Assembly (NCBI GenBank): GCA_965116785.1
Contig: OZ220731.1
Span: forward strand, 434,001 to 498,000
Direction of reading: 5' to 3'
From: Bin87 sp965116785
GTDB taxonomy: Bacteria; Chloroflexota; Dehalococcoidia; Lucifugimonadales; UBA3495
DNA length: 64,000 bases
Every line of letters begins with the position of its first letter. The stretch's first letter is position 1. The notes under the pieces were generated by a model. That model saw nothing but the letters and a program-made list of their open reading frames with translations, did not search any database and was not told the origin of the DNA. Positions 44,436 to 53,283 of the stretch are shown here, piece by piece. The position numbers and the translations under genes are program-made.

Positions 44436-46295
44436 CTATTCCGTGACGTCGAACTGCACCTCGGCAATCTTGCGGCCGCTTTCGTAGACATAAACCCAGT
44501 ACCGTCCCTGTGCCCAACGCAATGGTGGGTTCGGACCCACTGACAACCATTGAGTGCCGCCGATATGCTGTGATTGCACCGCCACCGGTACGTTGCGCCG
44601 GCCGTTGGTAAAACCGTCTTCGAAATATTCGACCATTTCAAGGTTGAGGTCCCTCGAGCCGCCCGACAGGGAATAGGTGTACTTGAGCGTCAGAAAAGCC
44701 CATCCGTCCACGTCGGATGCGGAAAAGCTGGTCACGGGCGGTCCATCGGTGGAGAGGGCAACGTACGCCTGGTCGAGGCGGCCGTTGATCCCGGGCAGGT
44801 TGGGGTCCACTGGCGACAGGTCAGGAGCGCTCAAAACCGCCCGGTCGGCGCGGCCTCGGTACCATTGATCCCAGATATGCTCCAGGTCGGGCTGCATCTG
44901 CATGCCCCCAGCCCGAAGCCATTCCACGCGAATGTCGGTCTCCGTGAACTCATGCTGCGATGGGTAGGATGCATCCCGGTCCAGGCGGGCGTAAAGCGCC
45001 CGCCACGCTAGGAGGAATCGTTCCTCGCCCAATTGGTGATACAGCGCCAGCAACAGTCGTTCACCCAGGTAGTAGTTGCACCGCCACAGGCCGGGGTCAG
45101 CCTGAGCCTCTCTTGGGTCGTCGGCTGACCGCAGCTCGAGCTCCGCGAGGGACGACGCGCCGTCGCACGGGTAGTTGGTGGATTCCACGGGAGCTCCGGC
45201 GGTCACGTGATGGGCGTAGGTCGCGGCGAAATCGGCTCCACCCTCGGCGTACCAGATGGGTTCCGCGTACAGGAAATAGTGAGCGATCTCGTGAAATACG
45301 GCGTGCGGAGCAAACTGCGGCTTGGAGTTGTCGTCGATCTCCGGCAGCAGCGTGACGTGGGTCTGAAAGTTTGTGCCGGCAGCCGCACCGGCGACGTAAT
45401 CGGTGACGTGTATCACGATGGCCGGAGACGGGAATTCGGCATCGAACATTCCCTCGAAGATAGGTACTGCGGCCTGGGCGACCGACATCACCGGCGAAGC
45501 GGCCGGAGGAGGTCCGGACCGCACTATGGCGATTGGGAGAGTCGATCCGCTCCGATTGGTTGTGGCTCCCAGTTCCACGTTGAGACTCCCCGGGTTCGCG
45601 ATTATCGCGTCGAACTCGGGAGACAGGAACCGGGAACGTTCGTAGAGTGTGGCTACGATCGCGGCATCGTTGGTGGTCAGACCGTCCCGGAACCAACCCG
45701 CGCTGATGAGTTGCGCCAAGCGTTCCGGCCGATCCTGCGCCATCCTCTGGAGCGACAGGAGCGCCGGCAAGTCCATTGGCCGCAGGTTGTCTTTCAATCC
45801 GTCGGACGCCAGCAATGCGTCGAGGGCCTCGGGCGCGTCGAGCCCCAGGTTGACCATGCGCTCGGCCGCATTGAATTCGTCCACCGTTTGCAATCCGTCG
45901 GCAATCCAACGGATGCTGCGTATCTGCGCGATCATGGCCGGATTAGCTCGTTCTCCGAATTCCCAGTTGCGCGCGTCGGACAGGGTGAAGCGCGAAGGCT
46001 CCGACGCCGTCGTTTGCGGTTGGCTCGGTGTCAACCGTGCCGGAGTGGCGGGTACCGCCTGTGCAGGAGTGGCAGTTGCCGGTGATGGCGTTGCAGCGGC
46101 GGCTGCTGGCATCGCAGATGGGGTGGGCAAAGGCTCGGTACCCTGGGAGGCGGCAACCCTCGCCAGCGCGGCGTCAATGGTCGCCTGGAGGTCAACGGTC
46201 GGAGATTCAGTCGGTGCGGAATCGCCAAAGAAGCAGCCGACGGAGACCATTAGCACCATCAAGCCAAGAACTAGACAGGTCGGTGCGCAGCGCAT
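44436..46295 (-). CDS. Lipoprotein with peptidase-MA-like metalloprotease domain
   Basis: The 619-residue protein has a signal helix with lipobox Cys at residue 21 (VSVGCFF), then a Pro/Thr/Ala-rich linker to about residue 100. Residues about 105-240 form an unassigned helical region (ERLAQLISAGWFRDGL, LTTNDAAIVATLY). The catalytic segment HEIAH is at 335-339, followed by PIWYAEGGADF with Glu 351. This HExxH...W..EG.A.. pattern matches peptidase-MA-like gluzincins. The last 110 residues (VDGWAFLTLKYTYSL onwards) look like a beta domain. Relatives are often surface enzymes; the target is unknown. The ATG at 46295 starts a clear signal peptide. Confidence 0.8.
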   Translation of the reverse strand: MRCAPTCLVLGLMVLMVSVGCFFGDSAPTESPTVDLQATIDAALARVAASQGTEPLPTPSAMPAAAAATPSPATATPAQAVPATPARLTPSQPQTTASEPSRFTLSDARNWEFGERANPAMIAQIRSIRWIADGLQTVDEFNAAERMVNLGLDAPEALDALLASDGLKDNLRPMDLPALLSLQRMAQDRPERLAQLISAGWFRDGLTTNDAAIVATLYERSRFLSPEFDAIIANPGSLNVELGATTNRSGSTLPIAIVRSGPPPAASPVMSVAQAAVPIFEGMFDAEFPSPAIVIHVTDYVAGAAAGTNFQTHVTLLPEIDDNSKPQFAPHAVFHEIAHYFLYAEPIWYAEGGADFAATYAHHVTAGAPVESTNYPCDGASSLAELELRSADDPREAQADPGLWRCNYYLGERLLLALYHQLGEERFLLAWRALYARLDRDASYPSQHEFTETDIRVEWLRAGGMQMQPDLEHIWDQWYRGRADRAVLSAPDLSPVDPNLPGINGRLDQAYVALSTDGPPVTSFSASDVDGWAFLTLKYTYSLSGGSRDLNLEMVEYFEDGFTNGRRNVPVAVQSQHIGGTQWLSVGPNPPLRWAQGRYWVYVYESGRKIAEVQFDVTE

Positions 46296-46341
46296 GATCG
46301 AAAGTATAGGGTTCCAGCGAGCCGTGTGCTATCTGGTACGT

Positions 46342-46347
46342 TATAAT
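46342..46347 (+). promoter_or_regulatory. -10 element for the SDR gene
   Basis: TATAAT followed by CGCCGC, 59 bases before ATG 46401. Confidence 0.55.
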
Positions 46348-46400
46348 CGCCGCCATTGGGTTCAATCGGTAACGGAAACTTCACCAGGAGAGCTGCAGAC

Positions 46401-47153
46401 ATGGGCAAGCTGGACGGCAGGGTAGCATTGATCACCGGCTCGGGCCGCAACATCGGCCGGGCCACGGCGTTGATGATGGCGGCGGAAGGTGCAAACATCG
46501 TGGTCAACGCGCGAAGCAACCGCGACGAGGCGGAGGCGACGGCCGCGGCCGTCGAGGAACTGGGCGTCAAGGCTTTGCCCGTTCTCGCCGACGTTTCCCA
46601 GAAGGACCAGGTTGATGCGATGATCGACGCCGCCATGTCCACCTTCGGGAGCATCGACATCCTGGTCAACAACGCTGCCATCCGTCCGCACAAGCCCTTC
46701 ACCGAAGTGACAGTGGAGGACTGGGAGCATGTTCGCGGCGTGGTGCTGGACGGTTCCTTCTACACGACTCGGGGCGTCATCCAGCAGATGGTGGACAACA
46801 ATTTCGGCCGGATAGTGTTTCTGACCGGTGATGGAGCTTTTCGGGGCAGCCCGCTGCGTGCCCATGTGTCGGCGGCCAAGATGGGCATCGTAGGCATGGC
46901 TCGCAGCCTCGCCTCCGAGTTCGCCGGCAACAACATCCGCGTCAATGTCGTGTCCCCGGGAAGCATCGACACCAGTCGCGCCAACCCGGAATGGTACGCG
47001 GGCCGGGTTCCGGATGCTTCCGCCGTTCCCCTGGGCCGTCAGGGCAAGCCCGATGAAATAGCGTCGACGGTGACCTTCCTCTGCACGGAGGACGGCGGGT
47101 TTATCACCGGACAGACCATTCATGTGAACGGCGGACAGGGCTTTTTCGGCTGA
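46401..47153 (+). CDS. Short-chain dehydrogenase-like protein lacking catalytic Tyr
   Basis: A 250-residue Rossmann-fold SDR. The cofactor motif is TGSGRNIG (residues 12-19), NNAA occurs at the usual place (ILVNNAAIRPHKP), and the C-terminal VSPGSIDTS and GFITGQTIHVNGGQGF match the FabG-like group. However, the YxxxK active site reads AHVSAAKMG: Val 156 replaces the catalytic Tyr while Lys 160 remains, and the catalytic Ser position (near 143, LTGDGAF) is Gly or Asp. The protein may bind NAD(P)H without the usual dehydrogenase chemistry, or use another acid. Start ATG 46401 follows CCAGGAGAGCTGCAGAC. Confidence 0.85.
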   Translation: MGKLDGRVALITGSGRNIGRATALMMAAEGANIVVNARSNRDEAEATAAAVEELGVKALPVLADVSQKDQVDAMIDAAMSTFGSIDILVNNAAIRPHKPFTEVTVEDWEHVRGVVLDGSFYTTRGVIQQMVDNNFGRIVFLTGDGAFRGSPLRAHVSAAKMGIVGMARSLASEFAGNNIRVNVVSPGSIDTSRANPEWYAGRVPDASAVPLGRQGKPDEIASTVTFLCTEDGGFITGQTIHVNGGQGFFG

Positions 47154-47214
47154 GTCGCTGCGCGGCGAGGGATCCTGGCCCCGAAACTTGGTGGTGACGG
47201 GCGCACGCCAGTCA

Positions 47215-47242
47215 TAAAAAACGGCTCCGCGTCCGGAGCCGT
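47215..47242 (-). terminator. Terminator of tRNA-Gly
   Basis: Minus-strand stem ACGGCTCC / GGAGCCGT with a 6-base loop, followed by TTTTTTATGAC. Confidence 0.85.
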
Positions 47243-47257
47243 TCGCTATTTTGCATC

Positions 47258-47332
47258 TGGAGCGGAAGACGGGATTCGAACCCGCGACCTTCTCCTTGGC
47301 AAGGAGACGCTCTACCACTGAGCCACTTCCGC
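47258..47332 (-). tRNA. tRNA-Gly (anticodon GCC)
   Basis: Minus strand: acceptor GCGGAAG / CTTCCGC (47326-47332 and 47262-47268), discriminator T at 47261 and encoded CCA at 47258-47260. D arm is GCTCAGTGGTAGAGC, anticodon loop TTGCCAA gives GCC, and the T arm is CGGGTTCGAATCCCG. A terminator follows directly. Confidence 0.96.
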
Positions 47333-47553
47333 CGGGTGCGCGCTGCGTAACCTGATCGTACCATAGGCCCGGAAGCGATGTAAAGGAATACGGTGCGAAA
47401 CTTACCGCGCCTCCTCGCCAAAAAGGTGCGGTCCGACGCGGACGCACGCGTTGGTCCGGGTCAACTTGACCCCCTATATGCCCTGTGCTTTACTTGCCCA
47501 ACCATCGGCCCGAATCCCGCCGGATCTCCGCGATCGATCCCAGAGGACAACCC

Positions 47554-48603
47554 ATGCATTTCGGCATGTTCATGCAGTTCGAGACCCGACCGGGTGGAAG
47601 CCAGGCTGCGGCGTTTGCGGAGGGGTTTGAACTGGTCGATACCGCCGAAGATTGCGGGCTGGACGGGGCCTGGCTGGCCGAAATGCACTTCACCCCGGAC
47701 CGGTCGGTGCTCTCGTCGCCCATTACCATTGCCAGCAGCATCGCGACGCGCACCCGGCGGTTGCGCATCGGCATGGCGGTATACGTCCTGCCGCTGAACA
47801 ATCCGCTGCGGATCGCCGAGGAAGTCGCCACCGTCGACCAGATCAGCGAAGGCCGGTTCGATTTCGGCATCGGACGCAGCGGGTTCGCCCGGTCGTACGA
47901 CATTTACGGCGTGCCCTACAACGAGAGTCGCGATCGTTTCCGGGAGGCGCTGGACATCATCCTCCAGGCCTGGGAGGGCGAGCCTTTTTCCTACGACGGC
48001 AGCTACTACCAGGTGACCAACGCCACCGTCGCGCCCCTGCCCTACCAGCGTCCGCACCCGCCCTTTCGGATGGCTGCGACCACCGCCGAAACTTTTCCCC
48101 GCGCGGGAACCGACGGTTACCCGATTTTTGTCGGCCTGCGGGGCATGGACATCCCGGAACTCCGAGAAAATCTCAAGCAATACCGGACGGCGTGGCAGGA
48201 CGCGGGACATCCGGGCGACGGGGACGTTTCCCTGCGGGTGCCGGTCTACGTGGGTCTAACCGAGGCCGGTGCCATCAACGAGCCCTTCGAGAGCATCCAG
48301 GCCTATTTCGGTCGCATGGGGCGCCTCTACGCTAACGATTCCGGATCGGCCGGCATCCAGGCGACGGAACTGCGCGACCAGCGCGCTGACCGGCTCTCCG
48401 CTCTGTCCTACGACGACATACTTGCCACCAAGGTTGCCTTCGGCACTCCCGCCGGGTTGGTGGACCGCTTCACCGAACTGAGAGAAGAACTTGGTCTGGA
48501 TGGCGTCGTGGCGGAGCTGAACGCCGGCGGCATGATCCCTCACGACATCGTGGTGCGGAACATCCGCCTGCTGACCGAGAAAGTCATGCCGGCATTCAAG
48601 TGA
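47554..48603 (+). CDS. Luciferase-like (LLM-class) flavin-dependent oxidoreductase
   Basis: This 349-residue protein has the bacterial luciferase TIM-barrel fold: MHFGMFMQFETRPGG, VDTAEDCGLDGAWLAEMHF, TRTRRLRIGMAVYVLPLNNPLRIAEEVATVDQISEGRFDFGIGRSG. These match alkanal/nitrilotriacetate monooxygenase-like members of the FMN-dependent group. It would oxidise its substrate using reduced flavin supplied by a reductase. Start ATG 47554 (after AGAGGACAACCC) is chosen over an upstream extension with no homology. It precedes a hydroxyacid dehydrogenase and a quinone oxidoreductase in the same direction. Confidence 0.88.
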   Translation: MHFGMFMQFETRPGGSQAAAFAEGFELVDTAEDCGLDGAWLAEMHFTPDRSVLSSPITIASSIATRTRRLRIGMAVYVLPLNNPLRIAEEVATVDQISEGRFDFGIGRSGFARSYDIYGVPYNESRDRFREALDIILQAWEGEPFSYDGSYYQVTNATVAPLPYQRPHPPFRMAATTAETFPRAGTDGYPIFVGLRGMDIPELRENLKQYRTAWQDAGHPGDGDVSLRVPVYVGLTEAGAINEPFESIQAYFGRMGRLYANDSGSAGIQATELRDQRADRLSALSYDDILATKVAFGTPAGLVDRFTELREELGLDGVVAELNAGGMIPHDIVVRNIRLLTEKVMPAFK

Positions 48604-48643
48604 CCTGCCCCAGCGCAATCCGATTTACGAGGTAACCCCGGTC

Positions 48644-49633
48644 ATGAAAGTTGCAGTCCTCGACGACTATCAGAGTGTCGCCTCCGGCATGGCCGATTGG
48701 TCCAGCCTCCCCGGCGGCATCGAGGTCACCTTTTTCAGCGACCATCTCGCGGACGAGGATGCGCTGGCGACCCGCCTCGCCGACTTTGACATCGTCATGG
48801 GTATGCGCGAGCGCACCGCATTTCCGCGCTCTCTGCTGGAACGACTGTCGGCGCTGCGCTGCCTGATCACCACCGGCGCCCGCAACGCGTCGTTCGATAC
48901 CGACGCGGCCACCGACCTGGGGATCACGGTCTGCGGCACCCCCGGCGAAGGCGAGGGTCCCACCGAGCTGACCTGGGGCCTGATAATCGGCCTAATGCGC
49001 CGCATCGCCGAGGAGGACCGGGCCACCCGTGACCAGGGCAAGTGGGGTATCCACGTCGGCCACGGCCTGCGGGGAAAGACGCTGGCGCTGCTGGGGCTGG
49101 GACACATCGGGTCGCTGGTGGCACGCGTGGGCAACGCTTTCGACATGAATGTCATCGCGTGGAGCCAGAACCTCACGGCTGAGCGAGCCGTTGAATGCAA
49201 CGCCGCCTTGGTGGACAAGGACACGCTCTTCGCGGATGGCGACGTAGTGTCCGTCCACGTTCGCCTGAGCGACCGCACCCGCGGTTTGGTGGGGGCCCAC
49301 GAGATCGGCTTGATGAAGCCGTCGGCGATCCTGGTCAACATCTCCCGCGGACCCATCGTCGACGAAGCGGCGCTGGTGGATGCGCTCCAACGTGAGGCCA
49401 TCGGCGGAGCCGCGCTGGACACCTTCGACGTGGAGCCGCTGCCGGTCGACCATCCTTTCCTCACGTTGGACAACACGCTGATCACACCTCATGTGGGATA
49501 CGTTACCCAGGAAGGCTACAGCGCCTTCTACTCCGGCGTGGTCGAGAATATCCGCGCCTTCGCCTCCGGAGAATCGATCCGGGTCATCAACCCCGACGTG
49601 CTGCGGTCACCCAATCTGCGCGGCCCGGCCTGA
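48644..49633 (+). CDS. D-2-hydroxyacid dehydrogenase
   Basis: The 329-residue protein is an NAD-dependent D-hydroxyacid dehydrogenase. The cofactor motif is LGLGHIGSLVARVGNAF, the catalytic Arg is in HVRLSDRTRGLVG, then LVNISRGPIVDEAALVDAL with the conserved Glu further on, and the catalytic His is in NTLITPHVGY. It is close to phosphoglycerate dehydrogenase-like members in length and pattern but lacks the C-terminal ACT domain. Start ATG 48644. The 2-hydroxy or 2-oxo acid is unknown. Confidence 0.9.
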   Translation: MKVAVLDDYQSVASGMADWSSLPGGIEVTFFSDHLADEDALATRLADFDIVMGMRERTAFPRSLLERLSALRCLITTGARNASFDTDAATDLGITVCGTPGEGEGPTELTWGLIIGLMRRIAEEDRATRDQGKWGIHVGHGLRGKTLALLGLGHIGSLVARVGNAFDMNVIAWSQNLTAERAVECNAALVDKDTLFADGDVVSVHVRLSDRTRGLVGAHEIGLMKPSAILVNISRGPIVDEAALVDALQREAIGGAALDTFDVEPLPVDHPFLTLDNTLITPHVGYVTQEGYSAFYSGVVENIRAFASGESIRVINPDVLRSPNLRGPA

Positions 49634-49662
49634 AGCCTACCGCCCATCAGGAGAAACGCTGA

Positions 49663-50634
49663 ATGAAAGCCCTGCGCATCGAGGAATACGGCAGTGTCGA
49701 GGTCCTGGAGTGGAAGGACACGCCCGAGCCCACGCCCAGCCCGCACCAGGTGCTGATCCAGGTGGACGCGGCCGGCGTCAACTACGCTGACATCATGCGC
49801 CGCCAGGGGAACTACCCCGGCCCTGACCTGCCGGCCACGCTGGGTTTGGAGGCCGCGGGAACCATCACCGCGCTCGGTTCGGACGTGACCGATGGTCGCC
49901 TGGAGGTGGGCCAACGGGTCATGGCCATGGGGCCGCAGGGCCAGGCGGAATACGTTGCCGTCAATCACAACTTCGTGTTCCCCTACCCGGAGGGCATCAA
50001 CCCGATTGACGCCGGCGGCATGCCGATAACCTTCCTCACCTCCTACCACCTGCTGAAGACGCGGGGACAGATGCAGCCGGGCGACACCGTGTTGATCCAG
50101 GCCGGCGCGTCCGGCGTGGGTACCGTTGCCATTCAGCTGGCAAATGAATGGGGGGCACGGGTGGTGGCGACCGCGTCGACCCAGGACAAGCTGGACCTTT
50201 GCCGCTCCCTGGGCGCGGATGTGACCATAAACTACACCGAAACGGACTTTGAGGACGAGGTCAAGGATATGACCGACGGTCGAGGAGTCGCGCTGGTGTT
50301 GGAATGCGTGGGTGGCCCGGTGCTTGAAAAGTCGGTGCGCTGCGTCGCGTCCTATGGGCGGGTGGTCAGCTACGGCAACGCCAGCGGCCAGCCCGCCAAC
50401 CTAGCTGCCGCTGACATCACCACCCTGAACCGCACGGTGGTCGGGTTCAGCATGGGTCGCTCTCCCATTGGATCGCTGGACCACCAGGGGGCGATGAACG
50501 ACCTGATCCCGATGATCATGGACGGACGGCTCAAGCTGATCGTCGACCGCGTCATCCCGATGTCGGAGGCGGGCAGCGCCCACCTGCACCTGGCCTCGCG
50601 CGGCACCCGCGGCAAGGTGATCCTGACCCCGTGA
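49663..50634 (+). CDS. Quinone oxidoreductase-like medium-chain dehydrogenase
   Basis: A 323-residue zinc-free medium-chain dehydrogenase/reductase of the quinone oxidoreductase (QOR) type. Evidence: GVNYADIMRRQGNYPG in the N-terminal GroES-like part, LGLEAAGTITALGSDV, and the NADPH motif LIQAGASGVGTVAIQLANEWGARVVATAST. No zinc-binding Cys pattern is present. Start ATG 49663 follows CAGGAGAAACGCTGA. Its TGA overlaps the GTG of the next gene as GTGA, so the two are translationally coupled. Quinone or enone substrate, not specified. Confidence 0.9.
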   Translation: MKALRIEEYGSVEVLEWKDTPEPTPSPHQVLIQVDAAGVNYADIMRRQGNYPGPDLPATLGLEAAGTITALGSDVTDGRLEVGQRVMAMGPQGQAEYVAVNHNFVFPYPEGINPIDAGGMPITFLTSYHLLKTRGQMQPGDTVLIQAGASGVGTVAIQLANEWGARVVATASTQDKLDLCRSLGADVTINYTETDFEDEVKDMTDGRGVALVLECVGGPVLEKSVRCVASYGRVVSYGNASGQPANLAAADITTLNRTVVGFSMGRSPIGSLDHQGAMNDLIPMIMDGRLKLIVDRVIPMSEAGSAHLHLASRGTRGKVILTP

Positions 50635-51470
50635 GTCCCGCCGCCGAGCGCTACGCCGCCGTCCACGACGCTGCCCTGGCGGCAGGCCGTTTCGCCGATC
50701 ACCGCCGCTGGGCCGACCACTGGTCCGATCTGGCGGACCAATTCCGCATGGACCCGCATCGCCCGTTGGACAAAAGCCTACGCGCCATCGCCGGCCACCT
50801 GCAGCCTGCGGATGTCCTGCTCGACGTAGGCGGTGGAGCCGGTCGGGTTTCCCTGCCACTCGCCGGGCAAGTGCGGGAGGTAGTGCTGGTAGAGCCGTCC
50901 GAGAGCATGCGCGGCCAGTTCATCGCGTCGCGCGATGATGCGGGCATACACAACGCGCGCGTATCGCCGGACTGGTGGTTGGACTCGCTAGAAACCGGCG
51001 ATGTTGTCATCACGTCGGACGTCGTCTACTTCGTTCGTGACATCCGACCGTTCGTCTCCAAGCTGCACAACTCCGCGTCGCGTCGGGTGATCATTTGCAT
51101 CTGGCGACCCACCCCCGGCGACATGGACAACGAGCTGCGTGGCGTGCTTTTCGACGAGCGTCCATCCCCTTGGCCCGGTCTACCCGAGCTGGCGGCCGTG
51201 CTCTGGGAGATGGGCCTCCTGCCAGACATACAGGTCATCCCACAGGCGCCGTGGTGGATACCGGAAGCGGCCGGCGGATTACCCAGGCGTCAGGCCGTAG
51301 ACCTGGCGATGGCTCGGCTGGAACTCGACGATGAGCCCACCCGGCGCGGAATCGAGAGCAGCCTTGACCGCCTATTCGAGCGCAGCCCGGATGGACTGAG
51401 CCCAATTTGGCTGAGTGGCGCGCGCGAGGTGCTGATCACCTGGGAAACCCACGGAACCAGGATCAACTGA
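50631..51470 (+). CDS. SAM-dependent methyltransferase-like protein
   Basis: This 279-residue protein has a class I methyltransferase core: motif I LLDVGGGAGRVSLPLA (about residues 62-77), then VVLVEPSESMRGQF as motif II, VVITSDVVYFV, and later RRVIICIWRPTPGD. The start is GTG 50631, overlapping the stop of the previous gene by four bases. Small-molecule methylation is the likely role, in the same pathway as the flanking oxidoreductases; the substrate is unknown. The C-terminal part has no recognisable domain. Confidence 0.8.
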   Translation: MSPAAERYAAVHDAALAAGRFADHRRWADHWSDLADQFRMDPHRPLDKSLRAIAGHLQPADVLLDVGGGAGRVSLPLAGQVREVVLVEPSESMRGQFIASRDDAGIHNARVSPDWWLDSLETGDVVITSDVVYFVRDIRPFVSKLHNSASRRVIICIWRPTPGDMDNELRGVLFDERPSPWPGLPELAAVLWEMGLLPDIQVIPQAPWWIPEAAGGLPRRQAVDLAMARLELDDEPTRRGIESSLDRLFERSPDGLSPIWLSGAREVLITWETHGTRIN

Positions 51471-51483
51471 AAAGGAGCGCGCA

Positions 51484-52476
51484 ATGGAACGTATCGGCGT
51501 AGCCTTTGCCGGGGGCGGCATGACGCCGCCGGAAATCGTGGAGTGCGTTCAACTGGCCGAGGAACTCGGCTACGAGTCCGCCTGGGTCGCCGAGGGCCAC
51601 GGGGGCGACCAGTTTTCCATTCTCACCGCGTGCGCCGTGGCGACCTCCCGCATCCGATTGGGAACCAGCATCAGCAGTGTTTTCGTGCGCAGCGCCCCGA
51701 CCATCGCCATGGCGGCCGCGTGCGTGGACCATTTCTCCAACGGCAGGTTCATCCTGGGATTGGGCAGCAGTCACAAGGTGCAGGTTGAGCCGGAGCACGG
51801 GCTGGATTTCTCCGGCCCCATCCCACGGGTACGCGACACGGTGGACATCGTGCGACGCCTGCTGCGCGACGGCGTGGTTTCTGGTTACGAAGGCGAGGCT
51901 ATTAGCATCGCCACATTCGACCTGCACTTTCCCACGTTCCGGCCGGAAATGCCCATCTACCTGGCCGCGGTTTTCCCGAAGATGCTCGAGATCGCCGGCG
52001 AGATCAGCCAGGGCGTGTTGCTCACCTGGTGCACGCCGGAACACGCTCGAACCGCCAGCAAGCACATTGCCGCCGGAGCCGTTCGCGCCGGGGTGGCACC
52101 GGAAGTTGTCGAGGTGGCGACACTGGTTTCCGTATCCGCGCCGGGCGCTGACGATGGCGGCATGCGGCGGGTGGCCGCAACCTACGCCGGACGGTTCCCC
52201 AGGTATCGCCGGTTGATGGCTGAGGCGGGTTTCGCGGACGAGGTCGAGGAGGTGCGCCGTGCCTGGCGCTCGGGCGACATCGCGCTGGCCGAACGTCTTG
52301 TGCCGGAAGGCTTGATCGACCGCATGTCTCTACCCACGGACGCCGGATTCCGGCGGGAACGGTTGGCCGAATACCGGGAAGCCGGCCTCACTTTGCCGAT
52401 CATTGCTCCCCGGGTATCCGGCCCAAACGCCGGCGCGGCGGCGAAACGGATAATTCGCGACAACGCACCGGCTTAG
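51484..52476 (+). CDS. Luciferase-like (LLM-class) F420- or FMN-dependent oxidoreductase
   Basis: A 330-residue TIM-barrel flavin enzyme: MERIGVAFAGGGMTPPEIVECVQLAEELGYESAWVAEGHGGD at the start, RIRLGTSISSVFVRSAPTIAMAA, and FSNGRFILGLGSSHKVQ. It belongs to the F420-dependent glucose-6-phosphate dehydrogenase/methylene-H4MPT reductase-like part of the superfamily. ATG 51484 follows AAAAGGAGCGCGCA. It ends the run begun at 47554 and lies 13 bases after the methyltransferase gene. Confidence 0.88.
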   Translation: MERIGVAFAGGGMTPPEIVECVQLAEELGYESAWVAEGHGGDQFSILTACAVATSRIRLGTSISSVFVRSAPTIAMAAACVDHFSNGRFILGLGSSHKVQVEPEHGLDFSGPIPRVRDTVDIVRRLLRDGVVSGYEGEAISIATFDLHFPTFRPEMPIYLAAVFPKMLEIAGEISQGVLLTWCTPEHARTASKHIAAGAVRAGVAPEVVEVATLVSVSAPGADDGGMRRVAATYAGRFPRYRRLMAEAGFADEVEEVRRAWRSGDIALAERLVPEGLIDRMSLPTDAGFRRERLAEYREAGLTLPIIAPRVSGPNAGAAAKRIIRDNAPA

Positions 52477-52497
52477 CGTCCAGAAACCTCGGGCGGA

Positions 52498-52866
52498 TTA
52501 TTCGTCCGCCGGCAGCCAGGGTGACCAAAGGGTAATTGGAATCGTCACCGAGATGCGGGGCTGGTTGCCTACCACGGCAGTGGTGTGACCCTGCCCGGTC
52601 AGGTCGTCGGCCATCAGAACGTCGCCGGCCCCGAAGCGTCGCTTGGTACCGTCGCCGATTCCAACCTCCATTTCGCCGGCCAGCGTGATGACATACTGGC
52701 GGCGCGGCGCCGTGTGCCAATCGGAAAAATAACCGGGCTCGAATCGCCGGAAGTTCACGCCCGGCGTGACCTGCATCCCGCTGTGGATGGCGCGATCGCC
52801 CGGCAGGTCGAGATCTTGGAAATGGGTCTGGCCGTCATCTCCGGTGTAAATGCGCACAAATTCCAT
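52498..52866 (-). CDS. Cupin-fold protein, paralogue of the 8161 gene
   Basis: The 122-residue protein shares with 8161 the blocks HTAPRRQYVITLAGEMEVG and GDVLMADDLTGQGHTT, giving a small single cupin domain. His in WHTAPRRQ and in GQGHTT could bind a metal. ATG 52866 is the start, with CCAGGAGGCACC upstream. The gene converges on the run of oxidoreductases, a setting like that of its paralogue, next to a transporter pair. Function unassigned. Confidence 0.75.
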   Translation of the reverse strand: MEFVRIYTGDDGQTHFQDLDLPGDRAIHSGMQVTPGVNFRRFEPGYFSDWHTAPRRQYVITLAGEMEVGIGDGTKRRFGAGDVLMADDLTGQGHTTAVVGNQPRISVTIPITLWSPWLPADE

Positions 52867-53172
52867 GGAAGGTGCCTCCTGGTTCAAAATGGTGTTGGCG
52901 GCTTGGAGTGGGTGGGTGCCCACCCGGCCGCCAGGCGACCCACATTCTAGCGCATCGCGCCGCGCGCGGTGACAGCGTTGCACTGGACCGGACATGGCCC
53001 CATCCAGGATGCTGCCGGACCATGAACCCGGGAACTATTCATCGCCTTCGGGCGACGGCGACAACCGGACGCAGGCGGGAAAGCACCGAGGCACGCCCGC
53101 CGTCACCCCGGACAGACCTCCACGTCGCCGTGCTCTCACGATCACAAAGTACGTACGCGTGAGCGCACCCTT
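52867..53172. other. Intergenic region between cupin and speD
   Basis: About 300 bases between divergent genes. It has no convincing coding frame: the open stretches translate to Arg/Pro-rich noise. The speD promoter follows at 53179-53207. I see no riboswitch-like structure. Confidence 0.5.
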
Positions 53173-53178
53173 GCTCTT

Positions 53179-53207
53179 GTATCAGCGGCCGGTATTGGGT
53201 AGAATCG
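53179..53207 (+). promoter_or_regulatory. Promoter of speD
   Basis: -35 TTGTAT (53179-53184), 17-base spacer, -10 TAGAAT (53202-53207) followed by CGTCGC, about 77 bases before the TTG at 53284. Confidence 0.6.
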
Positions 53208-53283
53208 TCGCCTGCCGTTCCCAGGGCGCCGCGGCGAACCTTTGCCCGGCCGGGGGAGCCAATCCACACGGAGGAAAGGGTGA

